This document shows positions 32,660 to 40,690 of a stretch of DNA of 64,000 bases, piece by piece. How positions within the stretch are numbered: the stretch's first letter is position 1; each line of letters begins with the position of its first letter. Source of the stretch: Microbacterium invictum. Its GTDB lineage: Bacteria > Actinomycetota > Actinomycetes > Actinomycetales > Microbacteriaceae. The position numbers were made by a program, and so were the translations under genes. The notes under the pieces were generated by a model, which was not told the DNA's origin, searched no databases, and was given only the letters and a program-made list of their open reading frames with translations. The stretch is from the NCBI RefSeq assembly GCF_014197265.1, contig NZ_JACIFH010000001.1, positions 62,001 to 126,000 on the forward strand, in the 5' to 3' direction.

Positions 32660-32671
32660 CTCCTCACGGTA
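32660..32671 (-). promoter_or_regulatory. -10 box of the FAD oxidoreductase gene
   Basis: On the minus strand TACCGT (32666-32671), then GAGGAG, then ATG at 32659. The spacer is a perfect ribosome-site sequence but abuts the ATG. Confidence 0.5.
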
Positions 32672-32676
32672 TTGCG

Positions 32677-32689
32677 TAGCGTGGGGTCC
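32677..32689 (+). promoter_or_regulatory. -10 box of the inositol-monophosphatase-like gene
   Basis: TAGCGT (32677-32682), 7 nt, ATG at 32690. It lies only 5 bp from the opposing box at 32666-32671. Confidence 0.5.
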
Positions 32690-33481
32690 ATGGTGGATCC
32701 GCACGAGCTTCTCACTCTGGCCGTCGACATCGCGCGCGAAGCGGGGGCGCTCGCGCGTACCCGACGCGGCGAGGGCGTCGCGATCGCCGCGACCAAGTCG
32801 GCGCTCGCCGACATCGTCACCGACGCCGACCGCGAGGTCGAGGCGCTCATCCGCGCGCGATTGGCCGGCGCCCGCCCCGGAGACGGCTTCCTCGGCGAGG
32901 AGACCGACGCCGAGCGCGGCACGAGCGGGGTCACCTGGGTCGTCGACCCCATCGACGGCACCGTCAACTACGCCTACGGCATTGCGCACTACGCCGTCAG
33001 CATCGCCGCGGTGACGGGGGAGCCCGTCTCTGCGAAGTGGATGCCGGTTGCCGGGGCCGTGTACGACCCGAGCCTCGACGAGATGTTCTCCGCCTCGCTC
33101 GGGGGCGGGGCATGGCTGGGTGAGACGAGGCTGGCGGTGGGAGCGCCGTCGCCGGCGGGCGCGCTCCTGGCCACCGGGTTCGGATACGACCCCGCGACGC
33201 ACGAGGGCGATCTCGCGCGGGTGCGTCGCGTGATGCCGCTCGCCCGCGACCTGCGCCGGGCCGGTGCCGCGTCGCTCGATCTCGCATACGTCGCGGCCGG
33301 CCGGCTCGACGGCTACTTCGAACGCGGGCTGCATCCGTGGGACCACGCAGCCGGGGGACTGCTCGTCACCGAGGCCGGCGGACGCATCGGCGGACAGCCC
33401 GGTGACGCACCCGGGCGGGACATGACCATCGCTGCCGGGCCGGAACTTTACGAACAGATTTCAGAAGCGGTATATCGGTAG
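32690..33481 (+). CDS. Inositol monophosphatase family protein
   Basis: A 263-residue magnesium-dependent phosphatase of the IMPase superfamily. The metal site is complete: DIVTDADREVEALI near residues 43-56, FLGEETDAE near 66-74, WVVDPIDGTVNYAYG near 83-97 (the DPIDGT signature) and GLHPWDHAAGGLLVTEAGG near 217-235. It may act on inositol phosphate, histidinol phosphate, fructose bisphosphate or PAP; the sequence alone does not choose. The ATG at 32690 is set by the promoter box; a longer frame runs antisense through the oxidoreductase gene. Confidence 0.88.
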   Translation: MVDPHELLTLAVDIAREAGALARTRRGEGVAIAATKSALADIVTDADREVEALIRARLAGARPGDGFLGEETDAERGTSGVTWVVDPIDGTVNYAYGIAHYAVSIAAVTGEPVSAKWMPVAGAVYDPSLDEMFSASLGGGAWLGETRLAVGAPSPAGALLATGFGYDPATHEGDLARVRRVMPLARDLRRAGAASLDLAYVAAGRLDGYFERGLHPWDHAAGGLLVTEAGGRIGGQPGDAPGRDMTIAAGPELYEQISEAVYR

Positions 33482-33571
33482 GGATTCATGGCATTCACAG
33501 TCTCTCCGGGGTAGTGTTTACCCGATCGTTACTCTTGCACCCGAAGCAGGACGCGATCGAAGCCCCCCGAA

Positions 33572-35026
33572 GTGCTGTCGTTTTCCCGAGCGACCAAGAC
33601 CCGAGAGCCCGATTCTTTGACCGTCGAGACCTCCCCGGCCGATGCCGCGCCCACGCGCCGCTCACGCCGTCGACCCTCTGCGCCTGTGGCGCTCGAGGGT
33701 GCGGAGGTACCGGTGGAGTCGACCGGTCAGGCCGAGCCGGCGGGGCTCGTCGAGATCCCTGCCCTGGCCGAGACGGCGCTCGTGGTCGGCGTGACCGCTG
33801 CGCTCGCGCACATGGCGACCGCCGAAGAGGCGCCGCTGACCCGCGCCGAGTTGCGTCGCCGGCGTGCAGCGCAAGCCGAGACGGCCGCACCTCAGAGCAT
33901 CGAGACCGCCGCCGAGGTGCCTCCGCTCGAACCGGCGTCCCCGATCGAGCCGATGCGCGCCATCCAGGCCGCCGCGCTCGTCTCCCTGCCTGCGCTGGCC
34001 GCCGCTGAGGCAGCGGAGCCGGTGCGCGCGATCGCCGCGCCGAACCGGCTCGAGGCGATCGCGTCCATCGATGCTCCCACGGCGACCGCGGCCGAACAGC
34101 TCGCCGGCACCGCCTTCGCCGCGGTCGGCACCGATCCGACCTGTATCGACGACTTCGACTTCTCCGCACAGCTCTTCGCCTTCACCGGCGAGACGCCCGT
34201 GCAGGTGGCCGCCGCCGCGCTGGCCGAGGAGACCCAGGAGGTGCCCGAGGTCCACACCGCACCTCGGCATCGTCGCCTGAACGGCCGCATCGCGCTGAAG
34301 CGCCTTGCCGGAGTGTCGTTCTCGATGTTCGTGATGAGCGCGGTCGGCCTGCTGGCCATCGGCACGACGACACCGGCATCCATCGCCGCCGCCGTCGGCG
34401 AGACGAGCGCCGACATCACCGTCGTGGCGCCGAAGTCGGCCACCGTCATCGAAGACGACGAGATCCAGGCGTATGTCGCGGCATCCGACCTCACGGCAGA
34501 CGCCCTCGACCGCACCGAGAAGTACGATGTCGCGTCGATGGCCGACATCGCCGCCGACTCCGGCGTCACCCACTTCGCCGGCACCTGGGTCAACGACCCG
34601 GCGGCGGCCATCCAGTGGCCGTTCCCGGTGGGAGTGCCGGTATCGGCCGCGTACGGCTCGGCGAGCTACCTCGCACAGTTCTCGTCGCCGCACCACGGTG
34701 TGGACCTGGCGCCCGGCGCCGGTGCCGAGGTGCACGTCATCGCCGACGGCACCGTGCGGCTGGCGACTGAGGGTGGGGGAGACTACGGCGTCAATGTCAT
34801 CGTCGACCACGTGGTCGACGGCCAGCTGGTCTCGACCCGCTACGCGCACATGCAATACGGCTCACTGCGCGTGTCGGCCGGCGACACGGTGAGCGTCGGA
34901 GATGTGCTCGGAAAAGTGGGCAGCACCGGCAAGGCGACCGGCCCTCACCTGCACTTCGAGGTGCTCGTGAACGGCAGCACCCGGATCGACCCGTACACCT
35001 GGATGCAGCAGCACACGACAAGTTGA
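33572..35026 (+). CDS. M23 family metallopeptidase, membrane-anchored
   Basis: A 484-residue cell-wall peptidase of the lysostaphin type. About 245 mostly disordered Ala/Glu/Pro-rich residues precede a single helix (about 246-275), and the rest lies outside. The catalytic domain holds the zinc and catalytic residues: SSPHHGVDLAPG near residues 371-382, TRYAHMQYG near 425-433, and TGPHLHFEVLVNG near 453-465. It should cut peptidoglycan peptide bridges during growth or division. Start uncertain: GTG at 33572 without a clear ribosome site, or TTG at 33617 (first residues TVETSPADA). Followed directly by two tRNA genes. Confidence 0.85.
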   Translation: MLSFSRATKTREPDSLTVETSPADAAPTRRSRRRPSAPVALEGAEVPVESTGQAEPAGLVEIPALAETALVVGVTAALAHMATAEEAPLTRAELRRRRAAQAETAAPQSIETAAEVPPLEPASPIEPMRAIQAAALVSLPALAAAEAAEPVRAIAAPNRLEAIASIDAPTATAAEQLAGTAFAAVGTDPTCIDDFDFSAQLFAFTGETPVQVAAAALAEETQEVPEVHTAPRHRRLNGRIALKRLAGVSFSMFVMSAVGLLAIGTTTPASIAAAVGETSADITVVAPKSATVIEDDEIQAYVAASDLTADALDRTEKYDVASMADIAADSGVTHFAGTWVNDPAAAIQWPFPVGVPVSAAYGSASYLAQFSSPHHGVDLAPGAGAEVHVIADGTVRLATEGGGDYGVNVIVDHVVDGQLVSTRYAHMQYGSLRVSAGDTVSVGDVLGKVGSTGKATGPHLHFEVLVNGSTRIDPYTWMQQHTTS

Positions 35027-35053
35027 CATCGATTCTGCAGGATGCCGCGCCGA

Positions 35054-35062
35054 TGGTATTCT
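35054..35062 (+). promoter_or_regulatory. Extended -10 promoter for the tRNA pair
   Basis: TGGTATTCT fits the extended -10 pattern TGNTATNNT; TATTCT is at 35057-35062. It would start RNA near 35069, some 22 nt before tRNA-Thr. No -35 match is needed for this class. Confidence 0.5.
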
Positions 35063-35090
35063 GTTCTGGTTGCCCGGAAGCGGGCAGCGC

Positions 35091-35162
35091 GCCCCGATAG
35101 CTCAGTGGCAGAGCACTTCCATGGTAAGGAAGGGGTCGTCAGTTCAATCCTGACTCGGGGCT
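35091..35162 (+). tRNA. tRNA-Thr (GGT)
   Basis: A full cloverleaf of 72 nt. Acceptor GCCCCGA pairs with TCGGGGC; the anticodon stem CTTCC/GGAAG encloses ATGGTAA, giving anticodon GGT. Discriminator T at 35162; no encoded CCA. The next tRNA begins 25 nt downstream. Confidence 0.95.
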
Positions 35163-35168
35163 CGCATC

Positions 35169-35180
35169 CACCTTCGGGTG
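35169..35180 (+). other. UUCG hairpin between tRNA-Thr and tRNA-Met
   Basis: CACC-TTCG-GGTG forms a short, stable tetraloop in the 24-nt spacer. It is probably a processing signal in a dicistronic tRNA precursor. Confidence 0.45.
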
Positions 35181-35186
35181 TATCGC

Positions 35187-35260
35187 GGCGGGGTAGCTCA
35201 GTTGGTGAGAGCGCACGACTCATAATCGTGAGGTCGCGGGTTCAAGCCCCGCTCCCGCTA
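35187..35260 (+). tRNA. tRNA-Met (CAT), elongator type
   Basis: Acceptor GGCGGGG pairs with TCCCGCT, with G-U pairs at both ends. The anticodon stem CACGA/TCGTG encloses CTCATAA, giving CAT, and the T-arm is GCGGG-TTCAAGC-CCCGC. Discriminator A, followed by CA. The anticodon stem lacks the three G-C pairs of initiator tRNA. A lysidine-modified tRNA-Ile2 also has CAT, but the body resembles tRNA-Met. Confidence 0.9.
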
Positions 35261-35299
35261 CATCGGATCTCGTCGTCACCGGACCGCCGGCAGAGGGCT

Positions 35300-35311
35300 T
35301 ATGGTGAGCAC
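35300..35311 (+). promoter_or_regulatory. Leaderless-type -10 box for the 35312 gene
   Basis: TATGGT (35300-35305), 6 nt, GTG at 35312. Confidence 0.5.
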
Positions 35312-35671
35312 GTGGGCACTATCTATTACGGCGGCTCGGCCACGCCTATTCACATCGAGGATCGCGCCCTCGCGCACCTCAAGGTGGTCATCGCCACCAA
35401 GCTGCGTCGCGGCGAGAGCTTCACGGTCTCGTGGCAGCACCCCGACGATCAGCCGCGCGGCCGCAGCGCGATCTGGCTGCACCCGTCGATCCCGCTGCGG
35501 TTCGTCTTCGACGACCCCGAGTCGACCGAACTCAGCCGGAAGTGGATCGAAGAGCTCGCCGACTCGGCGAACTCGTCGGGCGGGATCATGCTGGTCGCCG
35601 AGCACATGGACGTCGGACCGGGTGAAGCCGATGACCCCGCGCCGCAGGAAGTCCACGTCGTCGCGACGTAA
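35312..35671 (+). CDS. Conserved small protein of unknown function (DUF7882-like)
   Basis: A 119-residue protein. It begins MGTIYYGGSATPIHIEDRAL and contains HLKVVIATKLRRGESFTVSW, then a strand-rich centre (IWLHPSIPLRFVFDD) and an acidic C-terminus. As I recall, similar Microbacteriaceae proteins are sometimes named ATP-dependent DNA ligase, but no KxDG adenylation motif is present and the length excludes a ligase. The real function is unknown. GTG start set by the promoter box; a longer open frame runs back through both tRNA genes and is not credible. Confidence 0.7.
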   Translation: MGTIYYGGSATPIHIEDRALAHLKVVIATKLRRGESFTVSWQHPDDQPRGRSAIWLHPSIPLRFVFDDPESTELSRKWIEELADSANSSGGIMLVAEHMDVGPGEADDPAPQEVHVVAT

Positions 35672-35817
35672 GGCCTCCGGGCAGCACCCGCCACACGCCG
35701 TCGCAAGCCCCTCGCAGCAACTCGGACGCCGACCTAACGTCGATGGCGCCCCGCCAAGAAGTAGCCCCGGTCGAGAGACGCCTTCGGCCCCGCCCAGAAT
35801 CGGCGGGGGCGCAATCG

Positions 35818-36108
35818 TCAGGTCAGAGACCGGGTACTGCGCAGCGAGTCGGCGCGACGATGGATCTCGGCCCGCGCCTGGTCGGCGTCCCCGAAGGACG
35901 ACGACATCACCACCCCCGCGTCGACGACCGCGAGCGAGCCGCTGCCCAGTAGAAGGGAGCATCGCGCCAGCTCGCCGTCATGCACCGTCGGGAACTCGAC
36001 GATGTCGGAATAGCCGGCGACGAGCAGCTTGCGCGCGTATTCGATCACGGCATCGGCGACTTCGTCGGTCGTCAGGATGCGGTGTCCGTCGATCAGGATG
36101 TCTTTCAT
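35818..36108 (-). CDS. Hypothetical protein, 96 residues
   Basis: No family recognised. The sequence starts MKDILIDGHRILTTDEVADA, is mixed helix and strand with a hydrophobic centre (CSLLLGSGSLAVVDAGVVM), and ends in a basic, arginine-rich tail. ATG at 36108 with GGGAG about 10 nt upstream. It faces away from the small gene at 36324. The 146 nt between its stop and the preceding gene hold nothing I can identify. Confidence 0.6.
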   Translation of the reverse strand: MKDILIDGHRILTTDEVADAVIEYARKLLVAGYSDIVEFPTVHDGELARCSLLLGSGSLAVVDAGVVMSSSFGDADQARAEIHRRADSLRSTRSLT

Positions 36109-36182
36109 GGTGAGGGGCTCCCGCCGATGGTCGATTGCTCGTATCCGCAGTCAACCGACCCACACGGCGACGGGCGAGGGGG

Positions 36183-36211
36183 TTGACACCCCGTAGACGG
36201 AGGATTAGCGA
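36183..36211 (+). promoter_or_regulatory. Candidate sigma-70-type promoter with consensus -35
   Basis: TTGACA (36183-36188), 17 bp, TAGCGA (36206-36211). It is the best -35/-10 pair noticed in the window. It implies a leader of about 105 nt before the ATG at 36324, containing the hairpin at 36257-36277. Confidence 0.5.
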
Positions 36212-36256
36212 GCCGTTCACTTGCATGCGGCCACATCCACCTGGTAGATCTGGACT

Positions 36257-36277
36257 GACGGGATCTGGGGTCCCGTC
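36257..36277 (+). other. Leader hairpin before the 71-residue protein gene
   Basis: GACGGGA (36257-36263) and TCCCGTC (36271-36277) form a 7-bp stem with a 7-nt loop (TCTGGGG). A second, smaller stem (CTTC/GAAG) lies around 36294-36307. It could be an attenuator or a leader RNA element. Confidence 0.4.
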
Positions 36278-36323
36278 ACGCGGGAAGCGTGGGGCTTCTC
36301 CGTCGAAGGACTTTGGGGGTCCG

Positions 36324-36539
36324 ATGAGTCAGGTGACGCTCGTTCCGGCTGTGTACCGCTGCCCGGATCACGACAATCACGAGACGGTGACCGCACGCGT
36401 GCGCGAGCGCGTCGAGTGGGAGATCCGATGCCTGGGCGCACACGCCCGGCCGACGTTCCGGGTGGCGGTGACCTGCCCCGGCAACGCCGGGGGTGCGGAG
36501 CACCGCCGGCTGTACGACGGGGAGTGGCAGCGGGCGTGA
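36324..36539 (+). CDS. Small hypothetical protein, 71 residues
   Basis: It starts MSQVTLVPAVYRCPDHDNHE and has three cysteines (RCPDH, RCLGAH, TCPGN) and several histidines, which may bind a metal but not in a known arrangement. GGGGG lies 4-5 nt before the ATG. No family recognised. The long, structured leader makes it more interesting than its size suggests. Coding is supported by strong third-position GC, but that is modest evidence for so short a frame. Confidence 0.5.
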   Translation: MSQVTLVPAVYRCPDHDNHETVTARVRERVEWEIRCLGAHARPTFRVAVTCPGNAGGAEHRRLYDGEWQRA

Positions 36540-36634
36540 ACCGTTCCGGGCCTCGCGGTCGGTCGCACCTCACCACTGCGCGATAGGCTCGTCCGGGCGT
36601 CGGACGGTGGCGCCCGGAGTCGGAGGCCCCACAC

Positions 36635-37435
36635 ATGACGAACGTCGCGCCGCGCCCCGCGCGCACCCCGCGATTCTTTCTCACGTGCATCGGCATCGGA
36701 CTGGCCGCCGGCCTCATGTCGGGCCTGTTCGGCGTCGGCGGCGGCACGATCATCGTTCCGCTGCTGGTGATGTTCCTCCACTTCGACCAGCGCCTCGCCG
36801 CCGGAACCTCGCTCGCGGCGATCGTCCCGACTGCGACGGTCGGGGTCATCTCCTACGCGGTCCACGGCTCCGTCGCCTGGATCCCGGCGCTCATCCTCGC
36901 CGCCGGCGCCGTCGTCGGCGCGCAGGTCGGCACATGGCTGCTCGCGCGACTGTCGCAGAACGTCCTGCGCTGGGGGTTCGTCGGCTTCCTCGTCGTCGTC
37001 ATCGTCATGCTCTTCGTCGTCGTGCCCTCCCGCGACGCCGACCTGCCGCTGAACTGGATCACCATCATCGGACTCGTCGTGCTCGGCGTCATCACCGGCG
37101 TCCTGGCGGGACTGCTGGGCGTCGGCGGCGGCGTCATCGTGGTCCCTGCGCTCATGCTGCTGTTCGGCACGAGCGACCTGGTCGCCAAGGGCACCTCGCT
37201 GCTGATGATGATCCCCACAGCGATCTCGGGCACCGTCGGCAACCTGCAGCGCCGCAACGTCGACCTGCTCGCGGCGGCTCTCGTCGGCGGCGCCGCCTGC
37301 GTCACCACCGCGCTCGGCGCCGTGATCGCCACCCGCATCGATCCGTTCACCGGCAACGTGCTGTTCGCCCTGTTCATGACCTACGTAGCCGTGCAGATGG
37401 CCATCCGCGCGATCAAGGCCGGTCGCTCCCGCTGA
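36635..37435 (+). CDS. TauE/SafE family permease (sulfite exporter-like)
   Basis: A 266-residue membrane protein with two repeated halves. Each carries the family motif: GLFGVGGGTIIVPLLVMF near residues 30-47 and AGLLGVGGGVIVVPALMLLF near 158-177. About eight helices. Members export sulfite, sulfoacetate or other small organic anions; the substrate is unknown. The start has GGAG about 9 nt upstream, and a TAGGCT box at 36584-36589 suggests a leader of about 40 nt. Confidence 0.85.
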   Translation: MTNVAPRPARTPRFFLTCIGIGLAAGLMSGLFGVGGGTIIVPLLVMFLHFDQRLAAGTSLAAIVPTATVGVISYAVHGSVAWIPALILAAGAVVGAQVGTWLLARLSQNVLRWGFVGFLVVVIVMLFVVVPSRDADLPLNWITIIGLVVLGVITGVLAGLLGVGGGVIVVPALMLLFGTSDLVAKGTSLLMMIPTAISGTVGNLQRRNVDLLAAALVGGAACVTTALGAVIATRIDPFTGNVLFALFMTYVAVQMAIRAIKAGRSR

Positions 37436-37444
37436 CCCGGTCGG

Positions 37445-37456
37445 TAGGATCGAGGG
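37445..37456 (+). promoter_or_regulatory. Leaderless-type -10 box for the dehydratase-murB operon
   Basis: TAGGAT (37445-37450), 6 nt, GTG at 37457. The next two genes follow with overlap or a 1-nt gap. Confidence 0.6.
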
Positions 37457-37906
37457 GTGTCCGTGAACCCTGAGCTGGTGGGCCGTGACTTCCCGCCCAC
37501 CGCCCCGTACCTCGTCGGCCGTGAAAAGGTGCGCGAGTTCTCCCGCGCCGTCTTCGCCACCGACCCGCAGCATCTCGACCCCGCCGCCGCGCAGGCGCTC
37601 GGCTACGCCGATGTGGTCGCACCGCCCACGTTCGCGATGGTCGTCCAGGACCTCACGCTGCAGCAGCTCCTGTCCGAGCCCGACTCGGGCATCGCCCTCG
37701 AGCGCACGGTGCACGCCGAGCAGCGCTTCCGGTACACGCGCCCGATCGTCGCGGGCGATGAGCTGACCGCGCAGCTGCGCATCACCGGCATCCGTCCCTT
37801 CGGAAAGGGAGCCATGGTCACGAGTGAGGCAGAGATGATGGATGCCGGGGGCGCGCACGTCGTGACCGCGACCTCTGTGCTGCTGATCGGCGGTGAAGAC
37901 GCATGA
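37457..37906 (+). CDS. MaoC-like dehydratase subunit A (HadA/FAS1-like)
   Basis: A 149-residue single hotdog fold of the non-catalytic type found in (3R)-hydroxyacyl-ACP dehydratase heterodimers. It begins NPELVGRDFPPTAPYLVGREKVREFSRAVF and contains YADVVAPPTFAMVV and HAEQRFRYTRPIVAGDELTAQLRITGI, as in mycobacterial HadA. It lacks the D-x4-H catalytic motif, which its partner provides. Its stop overlaps the partner's ATG (ATGA). Likely used in fatty acid elongation. Confidence 0.82.
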   Translation: MSVNPELVGRDFPPTAPYLVGREKVREFSRAVFATDPQHLDPAAAQALGYADVVAPPTFAMVVQDLTLQQLLSEPDSGIALERTVHAEQRFRYTRPIVAGDELTAQLRITGIRPFGKGAMVTSEAEMMDAGGAHVVTATSVLLIGGEDA

Positions 37907-38310
37907 CCGCGCTCGAGATCGGCGTCGTCGTCGCGCAGCGCGATGTGCACCTGACCCGCGAGTCGCTCGTCCGCTACGCGGGTGCGTCCGGCGACTTCAA
38001 CCCCATCCACTACCGCGACGACGTGGCGACCCGCGTCGGCCTGCCGGGTGTCCTCGCACACGGCATGCTCACGATGGGCCTGGCCGTTGAGACGATCGTC
38101 CCGTGGCTGGGTGATGCCGGCCGCATCGTGGAGTACGGGGTGCGCTTCACGCGTCCCGTCGTCGTCGACGTCGAAGCCGGCGCCGACCTCACCGTCGTCG
38201 CCAAGGTCGGCGCCGTGGACGACGAGACCGCCCGCATCGACCTGACCGTCACCCATGGCGAGACCACCGTCCTCGGCAAGGCGCAGGTCCGCGTCCGGCT
38301 CGCCGCCTGA
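37903..38310 (+). CDS. MaoC-like dehydratase subunit B (HadB-like, catalytic)
   Basis: A 135-residue hydratase-2-type hotdog protein. The catalytic motif SGDFNPIHYRDD (Asp near residue 30 and His near 35) is intact, followed by GLPGVLAHGMLTMGLAVE. It pairs with the overlapping upstream gene to form a dehydratase of (3R)-hydroxyacyl-ACP. murB begins 1 nt after its stop, the same order seen in other actinobacteria by memory. Confidence 0.85.
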   Translation: MTALEIGVVVAQRDVHLTRESLVRYAGASGDFNPIHYRDDVATRVGLPGVLAHGMLTMGLAVETIVPWLGDAGRIVEYGVRFTRPVVVDVEAGADLTVVAKVGAVDDETARIDLTVTHGETTVLGKAQVRVRLAA

Positions 38311-38311
38311 C

Positions 38312-39448
38312 ATGCCCGAGATCAGTCCGCGGCCGCTGGCCGAACTGACCACCCTGCGCACGGGCGGCACGCCCGACCGCATGGTCGAGGCGCAGACGAC
38401 CGGCGAGGTCGTCGCGGCGCTGCGCGATGTCTGGGCCACGGGCGAACCGTGGCTCGTGGTCGGTGGCGGCTCCAACCTGCTCATCGGCGACGAGCCGTTC
38501 GACGGCACCGTGGTCCTCGTCCGCACGACGGGCATTGAGCGTCTGGAATCGCCCTGCGACGGCTTCGCGCGGCTGCGGGTGCAGGCCGGACACGAATGGG
38601 ATGACCTGGTCGCCTTCGCGGTGCGCGAGGGCCTCGGCGGCATCTCGGCCATGTCCGGCATTCCCGGCACCGTCGGCGCCGCCCCGGTGCAGAACGTCGG
38701 AGCGTACGGGCAGGAGATCGTCCAGACGCTCGTCGAGGTCGACCTCATCGACGAGGCCACCGGCGAGGTGTCGACGGTCCCGGCATCCGAGCTCGGACTC
38801 GGCTTCCGCACCTCGGTGCTCAAGCACCACTACGGGTCGGTGCCGGCGAGGTCTGCGGTGATCCTGTCGGTCACGCTCGATCTGCCGGTGATCGGCGCCG
38901 GGGCGACCACCGTGCCCGGCGACCAGCTGCGCGCCGCGCTCGGGCTCGCGCCCGACGACGCCGTGACCCTCCAGTGGATCCGCGAGACGGTGCTCGCGAC
39001 ACGGGCGCGCAAGGGCATGGTGCTCGACGCGGATGACCCCGACACGTACAGTGCGGGATCGTTCTTCCAGAACGCGATCGTCACGGCCCCGTTCGCACGG
39101 ACGCTTCCCGACGAGTGCCCGCGCTGGCCGATGGCCCCCGACCTCGACCCGGTCGTGGTGATCCCGCTCGAGGAGTACACCGGCCTGGTCGCGCCGCCCA
39201 CGTCGTCCGAGCCGGACGTCAAGGTCAGCGCCGCGTGGCTCATCGAGCACTCCGGACTGCGCAAGGGCTTCAAGCTGCCGCGCTCGCGGGCCGGGCTGTC
39301 GACCAAGCACGCGCTGGCGCTGACCAACCGCGGGGGCGCTTCGGCCGGCGAGCTCGCACAGCTGGCGCGGTTCATCCAGCAGCGCGTTCAAGCCGAATTC
39401 GGGCTCATCCTGCAGCCCGAGCCCGTGCTCATCGGCGTCGAGCTGTAG
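38312..39448 (+). CDS. murB: UDP-N-acetylenolpyruvoylglucosamine reductase MurB
   Basis: A 378-residue FAD/NADPH enzyme making UDP-N-acetylmuramate for peptidoglycan. FAD-binding blocks: LTTLRTGGTPDRMVEA near residues 12-27, LVVGGGSNLLIGDEPF near 48-63, and GHEWDDLVAFAVREGLGGISAMSGIPGTVGAAPVQNVGAYGQE near 93-135. The catalytic side holds SAGSFFQNAIVT with the serine proton donor near residue 248. The length is greater than E. coli MurB, normal for actinobacteria. ATG at 38312, 1 nt after the previous stop. Converges on the aminotransferase with a 6-nt gap. Confidence 0.93.
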   Translation: MPEISPRPLAELTTLRTGGTPDRMVEAQTTGEVVAALRDVWATGEPWLVVGGGSNLLIGDEPFDGTVVLVRTTGIERLESPCDGFARLRVQAGHEWDDLVAFAVREGLGGISAMSGIPGTVGAAPVQNVGAYGQEIVQTLVEVDLIDEATGEVSTVPASELGLGFRTSVLKHHYGSVPARSAVILSVTLDLPVIGAGATTVPGDQLRAALGLAPDDAVTLQWIRETVLATRARKGMVLDADDPDTYSAGSFFQNAIVTAPFARTLPDECPRWPMAPDLDPVVVIPLEEYTGLVAPPTSSEPDVKVSAAWLIEHSGLRKGFKLPRSRAGLSTKHALALTNRGGASAGELAQLARFIQQRVQAEFGLILQPEPVLIGVEL

Positions 39449-39454
39449 CCGGCG

Positions 39455-40654
39455 TCACGAGAACAGGCGCTGCAGGCGCTGCACGCCCTCGAGCAGCGCG
39501 TCGTCGCCGAGCGCGTACGACAAGCGCAGGTAGCCCGATGGCCCGAACGCCTCACCGGGAACGACGGCGACCTCGGCGGACTCGAGGATGAGATCGGCGA
39601 GCTCGAGCGACGTCGTGGGCGTCTTGCCCGCCCACGTGCGGCCCAGCAGACCCGTCACATCGGGATAGACGTAGAACGCGCCGAGCGGGTTCGGGACGGT
39701 GACGCCGTCGATCTTCGCGAGCTCGGCGACGATCAGGCGACGTCGGCGGTCGAACGCCGCGCGCATCTTCTCGGCCTCGGTCTGCGGACCGGTCAGCGCC
39801 GCGAGCGCCGCGCGCTGCGCGATGTTGTTGACGTTCGAGCTCAGGTGCGACTGCAGGTTCGCGGCGACCTTGATCGCGTCGGCGGGCCCGACCATCCAGC
39901 CCACGCGCCAACCCGTCATGGCGTAGGTCTTCGCGACGCCGTTGACGAGGATCGTCTGCCCGGCGAGCTCGGGCACGGCCTCGACGATCGAGACGGCGTG
40001 TGCACCCTGGTACACGAGGTTCTGGTAGATCTCGTCGCTGATCACCCAGATGCCGTGCTCGAGCGCCCACTCGCCGATCGCCTTGGTCTCCTCGGGCGTG
40101 TACACCGCGCCGGTGGGATTGGACGGTGACACGAACACGAGCACCGTCGTCTTGTCGGTGCGGGCTGCCTCGAGCTGCTCGACGGTGACCTTGTACTCCT
40201 GATCGGCCCCGGCGAACACCTCGACCGGCGTGCCGTCGGCCAGTGCGATGGCCTCGGGGTAGGTGGTCCAGTACGGCGCGGGCAGCAGGACCTCGTCGCC
40301 GGGGTTCACGACCGCCTGGAACGCCTGGTAGACGGCCTGCTTGCCGCCGTTGGTGACGATGATCTGCGAAGGCGCGACCTCGAGGCCCGAGTCGCGCACG
40401 GTCTTGGCGGCGATGGCCTCGCGCAGCACCGGCAGACCGACGGCGGGCGTATACCGGAAGTTGGCGCGGTCCCGCAGCGCCTCGGCCGCGGCATCCACCA
40501 CGAACTGCGGCGTCGCGAAGTCGGGCTCGCCGGCGGCGTACGAGATGACGGGGCGGCCGGCGGCTTGGAGCGCTTTCGCCTTCGCGTCGACCTTGAGGGT
40601 CGCCGACTCGGCGATGGCGGACAGCTTGCGAGACAGGGGAGCGCGTTCGGTCAC
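39455..40654 (-). CDS. Class I/II PLP-dependent aminotransferase (aspartate type)
   Basis: A 399-residue fold-type I aminotransferase. PLP contacts are visible: [15 protein letters not shown] near residues 102-116, [15 protein letters not shown] near 172-186 with the conserved Asn, [11 protein letters not shown] near 205-215, and the Schiff-base lysine in [17 protein letters not shown] near residue 241. The N-terminal [23 protein letters not shown] fits the aspartate/prephenate transaminase group (AspC class Ib). The GTG at 40654 is 6 nt from TACGCT. Confidence 0.88.
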   Translation of the reverse strand: MTERAPLSRKLSAIAESATLKVDAKAKALQAAGRPVISYAAGEPDFATPQFVVDAAAEALRDRANFRYTPAVGLPVLREAIAAKTVRDSGLEVAPSQIIVTNGGKQAVYQAFQAVVNPGDEVLLPAPYWTTYPEAIALADGTPVEVFAGADQEYKVTVEQLEAARTDKTTVLVFVSPSNPTGAVYTPEETKAIGEWALEHGIWVISDEIYQNLVYQGAHAVSIVEAVPELAGQTILVNGVAKTYAMTGWRVGWMVGPADAIKVAANLQSHLSSNVNNIAQRAALAALTGPQTEAEKMRAAFDRRRRLIVAELAKIDGVTVPNPLGAFYVYPDVTGLLGRTWAGKTPTTSLELADLILESAEVAVVPGEAFGPSGYLRLSYALGDDALLEGVQRLQRLFS

Positions 40655-40666
40655 GCTATGAGCGTA
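40655..40666 (-). promoter_or_regulatory. Leaderless-type -10 box for the aminotransferase gene
   Basis: On the minus strand TACGCT (40661-40666), 6 nt, GTG at 40654. Confidence 0.55.
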
Positions 40667-40690
40667 GTCCGCGCGCGCTCCCCGCGCCCA

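Noticed and set aside
33482..33571. Possible cyclic-di-AMP riboswitch before the M23 peptidase gene
   Set aside because: Such switches often precede actinobacterial wall peptidases, but only about 90 nt are available and I could not place the conserved core.
35312..35671. Annotation as ATP-dependent DNA ligase
   Set aside because: The 119 residues contain no KxDG adenylation motif or other ligase motif.
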